A stretch of 64,000 nt of DNA from an uncultured Phascolarctobacterium sp. (GTDB lineage Bacteria > Bacillota > Negativicutes > Acidaminococcales > Acidaminococcaceae): NCBI RefSeq assembly GCF_934190775.1, contig NZ_CAKPTG010000003.1, positions 1 to 64,000 on the forward strand, read 5' to 3'. A model generated the notes under the pieces. The model saw only the letters and a list, made by a program, of their open reading frames with translations. It was not told the DNA's origin and ran no database searches. Within the stretch, counting starts at the first letter, position 1; every line of letters starts with the position of its first letter. This document shows, piece by piece, positions 51,066 through 60,559 of this stretch. Made by a program: the position numbers and the translations under genes.

Positions 51066-52010
51066 GTGAATAGAGTTATTACACTGGTACTTCTGGTAGT
51101 AATTCTTGCTTTAGCTGGTTGTGGCGGAAATACTGCCGATAACAGTAAAAGTGATCTGAAGACGGCATATAGTATTGTAGATTCTCGCGGTAAGAGGATT
51201 AGTTTTGATAAAAAACCGGAACGAATTATCAGCTTGCATGTCTCCACTGATGAAATTCTTTTGGATATGGTTGATTCCGGGAGAATTTTATCTGTTAGCA
51301 AAGGTGGCAAAGAAAGAGCTTTATCACATGTTGTAGACAAAGCTAAGGCGGTCAACAAGACAACAGAAGAAAATATAGAATTTATGCTGGCAAATAAACC
51401 TGATCTTGTAATCATAAGGGAAAACTTTAAAAAGGATTTTATTGACGCATTAGAAAGCTCTGATATTAAAACGGTTGTAATAAAAAATCCTAAAAGGGTT
51501 GATGATATACCTGACTATATTATGCAGGTTGCCAAGGCTGTAGGTGAAGAAGAAAAAGGCGAAGAGCTTATCAAAACTTTTAAAAGCAGATTAGCGAAAA
51601 TTAATAATCTGCATATTAAGGAAGCAGACAAGAAGAGTGTGATAATAGCAAGTTCCTTGGGTGCAAGAAGCTTTAAAGGTACGATTGTAGATGATGTTAT
51701 CCATAAAAGCCAACTGAAAAATGCTGTGGATGATACTGATTTACCTAATGATGCTAATTTGAACATAAGTAAAGAGGAAATCATTAAAGCAAATCCTGAT
51801 GTTTTACTTTTGATAGATTGGAATATTGAAAAGATTAACAGAGGAGAATCTCAAGTATATAAAGATTATATGAGTGATGAATCACTGCAAGATGTAAAAG
51901 CTGTAAAAAACAATAATGTTATTCTTATACCGATGAAGCTAACGGTTTGTTTTACTCACTATGTTTGCGAATCAATAGAAGATTTGACAAACATTGTTTA
52001 TAAAAAATAA
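51066..52010 (+). CDS. metal-chelate/corrinoid-binding lipoprotein (BtuF/FhuD-like)
   Basis: A 314-residue substrate-binding protein of the siderophore/cobalamin/heme ABC type (periplasmic_binding_2). It has a lipobox LALAGC (C19) and the fold signatures DSRGKRISFDKKPERIISLHVSTDEILLDMV, IEFMLANKPDLVII and EEIIKANPDVLLLID. It captures the chelate in the periplasm. The GTG start at 51066 follows AGGAGGGG. No permease or ATPase gene follows; the next gene is a TonB receptor, so the inner-membrane part must be encoded elsewhere. Which chelate is bound cannot be told. Confidence 0.82.
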   Translation: MNRVITLVLLVVILALAGCGGNTADNSKSDLKTAYSIVDSRGKRISFDKKPERIISLHVSTDEILLDMVDSGRILSVSKGGKERALSHVVDKAKAVNKTTEENIEFMLANKPDLVIIRENFKKDFIDALESSDIKTVVIKNPKRVDDIPDYIMQVAKAVGEEEKGEELIKTFKSRLAKINNLHIKEADKKSVIIASSLGARSFKGTIVDDVIHKSQLKNAVDDTDLPNDANLNISKEEIIKANPDVLLLIDWNIEKINRGESQVYKDYMSDESLQDVKAVKNNNVILIPMKLTVCFTHYVCESIEDLTNIVYKK

Positions 52011-52023
52011 GGAGATGAGTTGA

Positions 52024-53832
52024 GTGAAGAAAAAATTAATTTTGTCAACAGGTATTCTTTTCTCTATGTTAGCTGCTGCTAATTGCTGCGCTGCTGCTGA
52101 CAATATTCAAGGAGAATTTAAGCTGGATGAGATGGTCGTTACGGCATCGCGTATCGAGAAAAAAGATATTGATGTGCCCGCTATGACTCAGGTATATAAC
52201 GAAAAAGATATCGAAAGAACCGGCGCAACTAATGTAATGGATTTTATGTATAATGTTTTGGGGGCGGAGGTCCTGGATACAACCGCACCTGCAAAAAATG
52301 GTGTACATTTTAGAGGTACAGGTTCTTCTTCAAGAATGAGAACTTCAGCTTTAATAATGCTTAATGGCACACCTATTAACATTCAGGGTAGAGCAGATAT
52401 TTCAGCAATTCCTGTAACCGCTATCAAAAGAATCGAAGTGCTCAATGGAGGTGGCTCTGTTCTTTATGGTACTGACGCATTAGATGGTATGGTTAATATT
52501 ATTCTTAAAGATACTGTTAAAAACAGGCTTTATGGCGGCTATGGTACGCATGGTTATCGTGAAGGTGGTATTGCTATCCAGGCTGATAAATTATCTCTTG
52601 CGTACGATGGCAGAAAAATCAGCGAAAGAGGTCATGATGGCATTTTAGGCAACAGCAGCGTCCCAGCTAATATCAGATACGGTGGCAAATATGACAGCAG
52701 TAACTATTTCGCACATCTTGTTCCCGATGAACATTTCGATGTAGTATATATGCAGCGCGATTATTCGAATGATTACTTCTACCATGGTCCTAATGGCTAT
52801 AATGATCCTGATGCCGAATCCAGATTGTTGAATGTAAAATATAAAAATAAGGATTTGAATGTGTCCACGTATTGGAAGGATTATGAATTATCTATTGTAA
52901 ATGATAAAAAAGGCCTTACTACCGATAACTGGAGCAAGATTTACGGTATTGATATAAATAATAAGTTTGATATCGGGAAGGCTTCCCTTGTTGTTGGCGG
53001 TAACTTTGACAGCGAACGCATGGCACAGACCAAAGGCCAATATCGTAGAACACAGGATACAACTGCAATATATATGCTGTTAGATGCTCCGGTAAGTGAA
53101 AAAACTTCTGTAAGTGTTGGCGGTCGTCAGGTGTATATCAGTGATCTGGGTAATAAATTCTGCCCGCAATTCAATGTGTTGCATAAACTTGATGAAAATA
53201 GCAGCCTGTTCCTGAATGTGAATAAAGCATTCAGAACTCCTTTGGCAGAGGAATTATTTGGTAATGCAGGCCATGGATATACGGGTAATCTTGCTTTGAG
53301 ACCTGAAGAAGGCTGGTTAAGTGAAATTGGCTGGAAAAAGCAGTTTGATGATAAATCTGTAAAGATTGCTGTTTTCAATATGGATATCAAAAACAGAATT
53401 TCAAAAGATGCTACTAAAACTTTTGTGAATAATGATAAGTTTAAAAATACAGGTGTTGAGGCATTGTACGAGCAAAATATTGACAGTAAATGGAAATATA
53501 ATGTAGGTATGACTTATTCTAATCCTAAAGAAAAATCAGCTGCTAAAGGATGGACTCAGGCTGACTATAAATTTATGGGTACTGCAGGAATTCATTATCA
53601 GCTCGACAAATATAATGCATCTTTGAATGTTCAGTATTACGGCTTGCAAACCCTTTCAAGCAAGGATAAGGATGCAGTAAATTTCAACTTTAATATGGGC
53701 TATAAATTTGATAAAAACTCTTCTGTAATTTTCAGAGTTAAGAATATTGTAGATAGTGATAAGTCGTTTGAATCATGTGGAAGCCAATTGCCGAAGCGAG
53801 CTGTTAGCCTGACTTATTATTTAGATTTTTAA
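52024..53832 (+). CDS. TonB-dependent outer-membrane receptor
   Basis: A 602-residue receptor with a signal peptide (KKKLILSTGILFSMLAAANCCAAA). The TonB box region is FKLDEMVVTASRIEKKD. The plug domain follows (MTQVYNEKDIERTGATNVMDFMYNV ... IKRIEVLNGGGSVLYGTDALDGMVNIIL), then a beta-barrel with alternating patterns and a C-terminal aromatic ending (AVSLTYYLDF). Size and plug resemble BtuB/colicin-I-receptor-like proteins. The GTG start at 52024 follows AAGGAGATGAG. It is 13 bases after the binding lipoprotein gene, in one operon. It requires an outer membrane and TonB. Confidence 0.9.
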   Translation: MKKKLILSTGILFSMLAAANCCAAADNIQGEFKLDEMVVTASRIEKKDIDVPAMTQVYNEKDIERTGATNVMDFMYNVLGAEVLDTTAPAKNGVHFRGTGSSSRMRTSALIMLNGTPINIQGRADISAIPVTAIKRIEVLNGGGSVLYGTDALDGMVNIILKDTVKNRLYGGYGTHGYREGGIAIQADKLSLAYDGRKISERGHDGILGNSSVPANIRYGGKYDSSNYFAHLVPDEHFDVVYMQRDYSNDYFYHGPNGYNDPDAESRLLNVKYKNKDLNVSTYWKDYELSIVNDKKGLTTDNWSKIYGIDINNKFDIGKASLVVGGNFDSERMAQTKGQYRRTQDTTAIYMLLDAPVSEKTSVSVGGRQVYISDLGNKFCPQFNVLHKLDENSSLFLNVNKAFRTPLAEELFGNAGHGYTGNLALRPEEGWLSEIGWKKQFDDKSVKIAVFNMDIKNRISKDATKTFVNNDKFKNTGVEALYEQNIDSKWKYNVGMTYSNPKEKSAAKGWTQADYKFMGTAGIHYQLDKYNASLNVQYYGLQTLSSKDKDAVNFNFNMGYKFDKNSSVIFRVKNIVDSDKSFESCGSQLPKRAVSLTYYLDF

Positions 53833-53844
53833 TGCCATAGAGAT

Positions 53845-54195
53845 ATGAAAAGAATAGCAGTTTTACGTTGTTTAAAAAGTTCTTCTCACTGTAGCGGTGC
53901 TGGTTGTTTGAAAATCTTATTTAATAAAGAGAAGGTATATTCTAAATATAAGGAAGAAGACATACAGCTTGCAGCATTTTGGACCTGCAATGGGTGCAAA
54001 GATATATCGTTGGGTGACGAAGAAGGTCTCAGGCGGAAAATAGCTTCCATGGAGCGTTTTACAGTTGATATAGTTCATTTGTCTCATTGTGTTTTTAAGA
54101 AGAAAACGGATGGTTCAGAGGAAATATGCCCCCAAGTTAGTGCTATTGTTTCCGAATTGGAAAAAATAGGTGTAAGAGTAGAGAAGGGATTCTAA
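53845..54195 (+). CDS. CGGC-type putative metal-binding protein
   Basis: A 116-residue protein with the layout of the CGGC domain, predicted metal binding. It has CLKSSSHCSGAGCLKILF near the start, WTCNGCKD in place of CGGC, and HLSHCVF plus EEICPQ later: about eight cysteines in all. It sits 12 bases after the TonB receptor gene with a weak ribosome site, and probably handles the metal taken up by this operon. Family recognition is moderate. Confidence 0.7.
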   Translation: MKRIAVLRCLKSSSHCSGAGCLKILFNKEKVYSKYKEEDIQLAAFWTCNGCKDISLGDEEGLRRKIASMERFTVDIVHLSHCVFKKKTDGSEEICPQVSAIVSELEKIGVRVEKGF

Positions 54196-54200
54196 TATAA

Positions 54201-54245
54201 AGAAGAGTTGTTGCTGAAAAGGTGACAGCTCTTCTTTGTTTTTTT
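54201..54245 (+). terminator. terminator of the metal-uptake operon
   Basis: AGAAGAGTTGT (54201-54211) pairs with ACAGCTCTTCT (54225-54235, one G-T pair), and a long T-rich tract follows. Confidence 0.85.
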
Positions 54246-54325
54246 GGAATTAGCGGATGCTGCCCGCAATAACTACCTTATCCATATAAAATATTAGTGA
54301 TGCCATATCTTGCTTTTTACAACAT

Positions 54326-54358
54326 AAAACCCATGCCTTACGTATTGTAAAGCATGGG
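54326..54358 (-). terminator. terminator of the LptA-like gene
   Basis: CCCATGC (54330-54336) pairs with GCATGGG (54352-54358), with additional TTAC/GTAA pairing inside; the A run before it gives Ts on the minus strand. Confidence 0.75.
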
Positions 54359-54380
54359 CTGTTTTCGTTAGTGCAAATAT

Positions 54381-54860
54381 TTACTGCGCTGTTATTCTCT
54401 TTTCCATAACGTTATAAGCTAAATCACCGTCATGCGGTTGGCCGTTGACAGTAACGTTGCCGTGGAAGGCTGCAATTTTCGTCTTCCAGCAGTAGCTGCC
54501 GCTGTCTGCAGTGATTTTGTTGACGTTGTCATTGAAAACCAGATTACCATTTACATAAGCAGTCCTGTCAGAATGATATACATCTACCTTATCGCAGGCA
54601 AAGCTCATATCGCCGAAGCTCAGATGAATATTGCCTTGGCCGTGAACCTCCATAGCATAAAGATATACCTTGGTGGCATCACCGGTAATAGTTAAGGTAG
54701 TATCATGTGCCGGGAACTGTACAAAAACGTGTCCCTGCAGGTCATATACGCCGGTGAGCGGGTTAAAGGTGCGGCTGTCGCTAGTGATTACCGGGTCGGC
54801 AAAGCACATCGAAGGCAGCATCATAACAAGCATAGTTAATATTAAAAGAAATTTCTTCAT
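54381..54860 (-). CDS. LptA/OstA-like periplasmic protein
   Basis: A 159-residue exported protein with a signal peptide (MKKFLLILTMLVMMLPSMCFA). The mature part is a beta-jellyroll of the OstA/LptA type: VITSDSRTFNPLTGVYDLQGHVFVQF, ATKVYLYAMEVHGQGNIHLSFGDMSFACDKVDVYHSDRTAYVNGNLVF, ITADSGSYCWKTKIAAFHGNVTVNG. LptA carries lipopolysaccharide across the periplasm; OstA-fold proteins have related lipid-carrier roles. The minus-strand ATG at 54860 follows AGAGGTGA; the frame extends to 54944 without a ribosome site. Monocistronic; another outer-membrane-lineage gene. Confidence 0.75.
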   Translation of the reverse strand: MKKFLLILTMLVMMLPSMCFADPVITSDSRTFNPLTGVYDLQGHVFVQFPAHDTTLTITGDATKVYLYAMEVHGQGNIHLSFGDMSFACDKVDVYHSDRTAYVNGNLVFNDNVNKITADSGSYCWKTKIAAFHGNVTVNGQPHDGDLAYNVMEKRITAQ

Positions 54861-55039
54861 GAATAAATCACCTCTTGTAGCATGAAAAACAGGAAAAATT
54901 TTTAGTGTACTCTTTATTATAGTATTTTTAGAGAGTCGGTGCAAGCGTTAAAAAAGATTTTTTTAGAAAAAAAGAGGATTTTCCCTTTATACATTGAATA
55001 TAAATTATGTGTGAAATATAGTTGGAGGCGGAGAGGGTA

Positions 55040-56812
55040 ATGAACGGAGATTTTGAAAACTTTAAAGAGCAGGTGCGCAGCACAGCCGATATGGTAGAAA
55101 TAATCTCCGGTTACGTGCCGTTGAAAAAGAAAGGCCAGAACTATTGGGGCTGCTGCCCGTTTCACGGAGAGAAAACACCGTCCTTTTCGGTGAACCCCGG
55201 CAAGAGCATGTTTTATTGCTTTGGCTGCCATGAGGGCGGAGATATTTTTAAGTTTATTATGAAAATCGAAAACTGCAGCTTTATGGATGCATTAAAGCTG
55301 CTGGCTGGCAGATACGGTATCCCGATACCGGAAAAGCAGAAAACAGCCGCAGAAATTGCACGCGAGAAACAAAGAGAAAGCATTTACAGTGCTAACGAGC
55401 TGGCGTCAAAATTCTTTCAGGCCTGTCTGACAAAAACTGCTTATGGTGAACCGGCGCTGGCATATCTTGCCGGGCGTGGCATCAGCAGAGAGATTATTGC
55501 CAGTTTTGGCATAGGCTATGCGCTGAATAACTTTACGGCACTTGTCACCTCATTGGGCAAGCGTGGCTGCCAGCCGCAGGTTTTGGAGGCTGCCGGCCTG
55601 GCAGCACAAGGACGCGGCGGCTATTATGACAAATTCCGCAACAGGGTGATTATCCCTATCCGCGATGCCCGCGGTCGTATAGTCGGCTTTGGCGGGCGTG
55701 TGCTGGACAACAGTACGCCTAAGTATCTGAACACAGCGGAAACGCAGTGGTTCAATAAGCGGCGCTTGTTGTTCGGTTTGGATATTGCGCTGAAGGCAAT
55801 CCGCAAAAGCGGTAAGGCTGTAGTTGTTGAAGGCTATATGGACGCCATCAGCCTGCATGCTGCCGGCTTTGATAATGTGGTAGCGTCTATGGGTACGGCC
55901 TTTTCGCAGGAGCAGGCTAAGCTGCTGCAGCGTCTGGCGGATGAAGTAATCTTCTGCTATGACAGCGACAGCGCCGGACGTAAGGCCTCGGTGCGGGCAG
56001 TGAGCATTGCCAGGGAAGCAGGTCTGAAGGTGCGTATTGCCGGTGTGCCTGACGGCAAGGATCCTGATGAATATGTTCGCCAGCATGGCAGGGATGCTTT
56101 TGAGAAGGTGCTGGCGGCAGCGCAGAATGGTATAGATTTTCAAATAGATGAAACAATCCTGCAAAATAATGTAGCAAATTTAGCAGGAAAAGTTGAAGCT
56201 GTGTCGAATATACTACCATTCCTACTAGAATGTAAAAATGAAATTGAAGCATCGGAGCATATCCGAAGATTGGCGCAGCGGCTGACTATCGATGAAGGCC
56301 TGATAGCGGAGGAATACCGCAAGGCAGCACGCAAGGGTGGCAGACAGCAGGCTGGGCAGTTGCAGGTGGTGCCCGAAGAAAAAAGCGCCGGCGTTGGACA
56401 GCAGGCCGAGGAGCTGCTTCTCAGGCTGCTTTTGGAGCAGCCGCAGCTGTGTGATGCATGCAGCATGGATGTGCAGGAAATCGGCTTTGAGAATGCTGTG
56501 CTGGCACAGCTTTTTGAGCGGTTGTGCGAGCTTGGCATTGGTTATACGACGGATAAGCTGAATAATATTCTGGATGATGCAGCGCAGACAGCATTGGCAC
56601 GTATTTTGGCACATCAGCTGCCGGAAGGCGATACGGATAAGCTGCTGCAGGACTGCCTCAGACAGATGCGACGGCTGCGTTTGGAAAAGGAATATGAAAA
56701 ACACCGTCTGTTGGCAGATGAATACGAGAGGTCGGCAGATGAGCGTTTTCTTGGGGAATTAATGGAAAGTCAAAGGATAAAGAATGAAATCAAAAAACTC
56801 TATGGAAACTAA
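55040..56812 (+). CDS. dnaG: DNA primase DnaG
   Basis: The replication primase that makes RNA primers on the lagging strand, 590 residues. The CHC2 zinc finger is [30 protein letters not shown], and the catalytic core begins [18 protein letters not shown] motifs are [17 protein letters not shown] and [19 protein letters not shown], plus DGKDPDEYV. The C-terminal helicase-binding part is helical. ATG 55040 follows GGAGAGGG; the frame runs back to 55022. It is 25 bases before rpoD, the ancient dnaG-rpoD macromolecular synthesis pairing. Confidence 0.97.
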   Translation: MNGDFENFKEQVRSTADMVEIISGYVPLKKKGQNYWGCCPFHGEKTPSFSVNPGKSMFYCFGCHEGGDIFKFIMKIENCSFMDALKLLAGRYGIPIPEKQKTAAEIAREKQRESIYSANELASKFFQACLTKTAYGEPALAYLAGRGISREIIASFGIGYALNNFTALVTSLGKRGCQPQVLEAAGLAAQGRGGYYDKFRNRVIIPIRDARGRIVGFGGRVLDNSTPKYLNTAETQWFNKRRLLFGLDIALKAIRKSGKAVVVEGYMDAISLHAAGFDNVVASMGTAFSQEQAKLLQRLADEVIFCYDSDSAGRKASVRAVSIAREAGLKVRIAGVPDGKDPDEYVRQHGRDAFEKVLAAAQNGIDFQIDETILQNNVANLAGKVEAVSNILPFLLECKNEIEASEHIRRLAQRLTIDEGLIAEEYRKAARKGGRQQAGQLQVVPEEKSAGVGQQAEELLLRLLLEQPQLCDACSMDVQEIGFENAVLAQLFERLCELGIGYTTDKLNNILDDAAQTALARILAHQLPEGDTDKLLQDCLRQMRRLRLEKEYEKHRLLADEYERSADERFLGELMESQRIKNEIKKLYGN

Positions 56813-56837
56813 AAAAACTATGGAAGGAGGGGACACC

Positions 56838-58445
56838 ATGGCTACAACGAGCAAAATAACTCCAGAACAAATTGAAGAGCTTATCCGCAAGGGCAAGGCT
56901 AATAAGGGTGTTCTCACCTATAGCGATGTAATGAGCCTCACTAATACTATTGAAGACATTACTACTGAGGATGTTGAGTACCTCTATGAGGTTATTGCAC
57001 GCAAGGGGTTAGATTTAGTTGATGACAATTCAGCTGATGAGGATGTCCTGCCTTTGGTAGGCCATGATGACGATAGTGACGATCAGGAGGTCAGCGAATC
57101 TGAGCTGGCTAATCTGTCTGTGCCGGAAGGCATCAGCATTGATGATCCTGTACGCATGTATCTGAAGGAAATCGGCAGAGTGCCTCTGCTTGTAGGCGAG
57201 GACGAGGTTAAGCTGGCTAAGCGCATGGATAAGGGCCGTCAGGCAGAGCGTATTCAGCGCGGCAAGATGATTGAGCTGGAGGAGCCTGCGTTTACTGCTG
57301 AGGACAGCGGCAGCACCTTGATCGAAAAGCTGCGTGAAAACATGAAAGAGGAATGGCATATTACCAGAATGCGTTCTGTTTTCCGCGTAGCGCAAATGAT
57401 TAAGGAGCGTCATAAAGCAGGTAATCCTTATACTATCGCTGATTACGAGGATTTGATTTTTGAATTCACTAAGGACGAACGCCTGCATCTGCAGCGCCTG
57501 ATGGCAGAACAGAAAACTATGATTCCTGACTGCGAGCAGTTTGTTGTTGCACGTGAGACAAGCGACAAGGATGACCATAAGCTTTACCATATTAAGGCAA
57601 TTCTTGATGAAATCAAGGCACGCCTGAGTGATGGCAGAGAAAAGGATACTAAGGTTGTTGAGGCCTACTGCAACATAGATGAAGATTTTGAAAAGCTTTT
57701 GAAGGCAGTTGAAACCCAGGGCAATGACGCTAAAAAGTGTCTGTCCGAAGCCAACCTGCGTCTGGTAGTAAGCATTGCTAAGCGTTATGTTGGTCGTGGC
57801 ATGCTGTTTCTGGATTTGATTCAGGAGGGCAACCTGGGCCTGATTAAAGCTGTAGACAAATTTGACTACAACAAGGGCTTTAAGTTCAGTACCTATGCTA
57901 CCTGGTGGATTCGTCAGGCTATTACCCGTGCGATTGCAGACCAGGCACGTACAATCCGTATTCCTGTACATATGGTAGAAACGATTAATAAGCTTATCCG
58001 CGTTTCCCGCCAGCTGCTGCAGGAGCTTGGTCGTGAGCCGCTGCCGGAAGAAATTGCCAAGGAGATGGATACCTCTGTTGACAGAGTACGCGAGATTATG
58101 AAAATCGCGCAGGAGCCTGTTTCTCTGGAAACTCCTATCGGTGAAGAAGAGGATTCACATCTGGGCGATTTCATTGAGGACCATGACGCACCGGCACCTG
58201 CTGATGCTGCTTCCTTCACTCTGCTGCGTGAGCAGTTAGGTGAAGTCCTCGAAACGCTTACCGTTCGTGAAAAACGTGTATTAGAGTTGCGCTTTGGCCT
58301 GGAGGACGGCCGCAGCCGTACTTTGGAAGAGGTTGGCCAGCACTTTGGTGTAACCCGTGAGCGTATCCGTCAGATTGAAGCTAAGGCGTTGCGCAAGCTG
58401 CGTCACCCCAGCCGCAGCAAAAAGCTGAAAGACTTCTTAGAATAA
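56838..58445 (+). CDS. rpoD: primary sigma factor RpoD (sigma-A)
   Basis: The housekeeping sigma factor of RNA polymerase, 535 residues, with region 1.1 present ([28 protein letters not shown]). Region 1.2 is [18 protein letters not shown] longer non-conserved insert lies between regions 1.2 and 2. Region 2 is [69 protein letters not shown]; region 4 is [48 protein letters not shown] 56838 follows AAGGAGGGG by five bases. The large insert is more like proteobacterial sigma-70 than the short Bacillus sigma-A and is seen in other Negativicutes-like lineages, as far as I recall. Confidence 0.97.
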   Translation: MATTSKITPEQIEELIRKGKANKGVLTYSDVMSLTNTIEDITTEDVEYLYEVIARKGLDLVDDNSADEDVLPLVGHDDDSDDQEVSESELANLSVPEGISIDDPVRMYLKEIGRVPLLVGEDEVKLAKRMDKGRQAERIQRGKMIELEEPAFTAEDSGSTLIEKLRENMKEEWHITRMRSVFRVAQMIKERHKAGNPYTIADYEDLIFEFTKDERLHLQRLMAEQKTMIPDCEQFVVARETSDKDDHKLYHIKAILDEIKARLSDGREKDTKVVEAYCNIDEDFEKLLKAVETQGNDAKKCLSEANLRLVVSIAKRYVGRGMLFLDLIQEGNLGLIKAVDKFDYNKGFKFSTYATWWIRQAITRAIADQARTIRIPVHMVETINKLIRVSRQLLQELGREPLPEEIAKEMDTSVDRVREIMKIAQEPVSLETPIGEEEDSHLGDFIEDHDAPAPADAASFTLLREQLGEVLETLTVREKRVLELRFGLEDGRSRTLEEVGQHFGVTRERIRQIEAKALRKLRHPSRSKKLKDFLE

Positions 58446-58448
58446 TAG

Positions 58449-58477
58449 TTGACAAACAACTATAACTATTATAAAAT
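58449..58477 (+). promoter_or_regulatory. promoter of the CAT-anticodon tRNA
   Basis: TTGACA (58449-58454), a 17-base spacer and TAAAAT (58472-58477). It starts three bases after the rpoD stop. Confidence 0.75.
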
Positions 58478-58499
58478 AATACTGTTTGGTAGCTTGCAT

Positions 58500-58574
58500 G
58501 GGCCTATAGCTCAGTGGTAGAGCCGCCGGCTCATAACCGGCTGGTCGTAGGTTCGAACCCTACTGGGCCCACCA
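58500..58574 (+). tRNA. tRNA with CAT anticodon (Ile2 or elongator Met)
   Basis: The acceptor stem GGGCCTA pairs with TGGGCCC and CCA is encoded. The anticodon loop CTCATAA has CAT at 58532-58534 between GCCGG and CCGGC. It has no initiator features: base pair 1-72 is matched, and three G-C pairs of the fMet type are lacking in the right place. The C4-G69 and C5-G68 pairs agree with known determinants for TilS lysidine modification, which favours tRNA-Ile2 read as AUA, but elongator tRNA-Met is not excluded. Confidence 0.9.
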
Positions 58575-58611
58575 ATACCTTACATCAGCAAACTAAAACA
58601 AACCTATGAAT

Positions 58612-58640
58612 AAACGCAGGTCGTATGGCCTGCGTTTTTA
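58612..58640 (+). terminator. terminator of the tRNA gene
   Basis: AAACGCAGG (58612-58620) pairs with CCTGCGTTT (58629-58637), and Ts follow. Confidence 0.85.
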
Positions 58641-58651
58641 ATTTCTGTGAG

Positions 58652-58681
58652 TTGACATTTATCTGCTTATAGTGACATAAT
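58652..58681 (+). promoter_or_regulatory. promoter of the PuuE-like hydrolase pair
   Basis: TTGACA (58652-58657), an 18-base spacer and CATAAT (58676-58681), with a leader of about 60 bases. Confidence 0.6.
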
Positions 58682-58748
58682 TAAATAGTTACTAGGAATG
58701 CGGATTCATTTCACTGAATAAGTTTGAATAATTCTCAAGGAGGTAAGA

Positions 58749-59606
58749 ATGTTTACTTTAAAAAATGGTGACGGTATGGTTTGGCCTGACGGCAAGCGTA
58801 TCGCCGTTATGGTTACCTTTGATTTTGATGCGGAGCTGCTGCGTAAATCTGTAATCGGCAAGCGCACCATCGGCTTTTCAGATACCAGCAGGGGCCAATA
58901 CGGTCCTGATGAGGGCTTAAAGCGGTGTCTGGATATGCTTGAACGCCAACAGCTTAAAACTACCTTTTTTGTTCCCGGCCGCATTGCGGAGCTTTACGCC
59001 GATAAGGTGCAGCAAATAGCGGACGCAGGCCATGAGCTTGCCTATCACGGCTATCTGCATGAAGCTTCTGTAGATATGCCTGCTGCCGAAGAAAGAGAGA
59101 ACATGGCTAAGAGTGAGGCGCTTCTGGAGAAAATTAGCGGACGCAAGGTTGTCGGCTATCGCGGTCCTTTGGATTTACTGCCAAACTGTGCCATGCAGCT
59201 GATGGCTGAACGTGGATATTTATACGGTTCTACGCTTAAGGATTGTGACTGGGCGTATGTGCATGATGACTACCCGATTGTGGAGCTTCCTACTGAGCCG
59301 ACACTGGATGATTTTTCCTGGTTCTATTTTTCCTATGCGGATGAAGCTACTATCACCTGTAGCTATCCGGTGGACTACGTTTACGATATCTGGAAGGATA
59401 ATTTTGACGAGCTTGCTAATGAGGGCGACAAAGTTTTCGTACTCAAGCTGCATCCGCAGCTTATCGGCCGCAGTAGCCGCGTGCGCATGCTGGAGCGCTT
59501 TATCGCCTATATGAAGGCGAACGGCGCATGGTTTGCAAGCTGCGAAGAGGTAGCACGTTATGTAAAAGATTTTTACGCTAAACGTGCGGAAGGAGGCGAA
59601 GCATGA
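58749..59606 (+). CDS. polysaccharide deacetylase/PuuE-like hydrolase 1
   Basis: A 285-residue NodB-fold metal-dependent hydrolase without a signal peptide, hence cytoplasmic. Motif 1 is VMVTFDFDAELL; motif 2 is GHELAYHGYLHEAS; then VGYRGPLDLLPN and FVLKLHPQLIGRSSRVRMLERFIAYM. This arrangement is that of the PuuE/HpPgdA-type subgroup, which includes allantoinases and cyclic imidases, rather than secreted peptidoglycan deacetylases. AAGGAGGTAAGA precedes ATG 58749. Its stop overlaps the start of a paralogue (ATGA). Metal ligands appear present, but the substrate is open. Confidence 0.82.
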   Translation: MFTLKNGDGMVWPDGKRIAVMVTFDFDAELLRKSVIGKRTIGFSDTSRGQYGPDEGLKRCLDMLERQQLKTTFFVPGRIAELYADKVQQIADAGHELAYHGYLHEASVDMPAAEERENMAKSEALLEKISGRKVVGYRGPLDLLPNCAMQLMAERGYLYGSTLKDCDWAYVHDDYPIVELPTEPTLDDFSWFYFSYADEATITCSYPVDYVYDIWKDNFDELANEGDKVFVLKLHPQLIGRSSRVRMLERFIAYMKANGAWFASCEEVARYVKDFYAKRAEGGEA

Positions 59607-60439
59607 TGAACTGGAACTGGCCTGATAATAAGCGCATAGCCTTACTGCTTTCCTTTGATATTGATGCGGAAACGCTGTGGCTTACACGCAACGATATCAA
59701 TGAACGTCATTTGGTGCACATGTCCCGCGGTCTTTATGCTACGAAGCAGGGCTTGCCGCGCATCCTGAAAATGCTGGATGAGGAAGGTCTTAAGGCAACC
59801 TTTTTCACTACTGCCTATACTGCTGAGATTCATCCGGAAATCATTCAATATATTGCAGCGCAGGGACATGAAATCGGCTATCACGGTTATCTGCATGAAG
59901 TAAAGGATACTTACGAAGAAGAAAATGCACTGATGGATAAGGTTGACGCTATCTTCCGCAAGCTTACCGGCAAACGTCCTGTAGGTGTGCGTATGCCTGA
60001 TGGTATCGTGCATGATTTTCATAAGCAGCTGTGGCTGGATCGCGGCTGTATTTATTCCTCCAACTGGCGCAACAATGACGGGCCTTTTCTGCTGCAGATG
60101 GATGGCAAGGAAATACCTATCGTGGAGCTGCCGAAGGATGGCATTGTTGATGATACCTCCTATGACATGTATACGCTGCAGCATCCTGAGCATTATTACC
60201 TGCGCAGCGGACGCGAAATGGTGCAGATCTGGCAGGATGAGTTTGACGGACTGGCAGACGAAGGTCGCATCATTAATTTCGTTATGCATCCGCAGTTTAT
60301 CGGACGTCCGGGATATGTTCGCGCGTTGCGTTCATTTATTCATTATGCAAAAGAAAATGGAGCCTGGATTACTACTGACGAAGCCTGTGCTAAACATGTT
60401 TTAAAGCAGAAGGGCTATGACATTGAGGTTCGTTACTGA
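59603..60439 (+). CDS. polysaccharide deacetylase/PuuE-like hydrolase 2
   Basis: A 278-residue paralogue of the gene before it, with the same order of motifs: LLSFDIDAETLWL, GHEIGYHGYLHEVKD, VGVRMPDGIVHDF, FVMHPQFIGRPGYVRALRSFIHYA. It also lacks a signal peptide. Overlap with the first gene and AGGAGG at 59591-59596 show coupled translation, and two similar subunits made together suggest either a hetero-oligomer or two enzymes for related substrates. The promoter of a solute-binding gene starts shortly after its stop. Confidence 0.82.
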   Translation: MMNWNWPDNKRIALLLSFDIDAETLWLTRNDINERHLVHMSRGLYATKQGLPRILKMLDEEGLKATFFTTAYTAEIHPEIIQYIAAQGHEIGYHGYLHEVKDTYEEENALMDKVDAIFRKLTGKRPVGVRMPDGIVHDFHKQLWLDRGCIYSSNWRNNDGPFLLQMDGKEIPIVELPKDGIVDDTSYDMYTLQHPEHYYLRSGREMVQIWQDEFDGLADEGRIINFVMHPQFIGRPGYVRALRSFIHYAKENGAWITTDEACAKHVLKQKGYDIEVRY

Positions 60440-60453
60440 ATTAAAAAATTCTG

Positions 60454-60483
60454 TTGGCAGTGTCGTTAATTCTATGGTATAAT
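60454..60483 (+). promoter_or_regulatory. promoter of the amino-acid ABC transporter operon
   Basis: TTGGCA (60454-60459), an 18-base spacer and TATAAT (60478-60483), with TGG before the -10. Confidence 0.7.
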
Positions 60484-60559
60484 AATTCATTATATGAGCA
60501 AGTTTACTCATTAAATGTACGGAGTAAACAGATATTAAAAATTGAGAGGGGTTTTTCTA

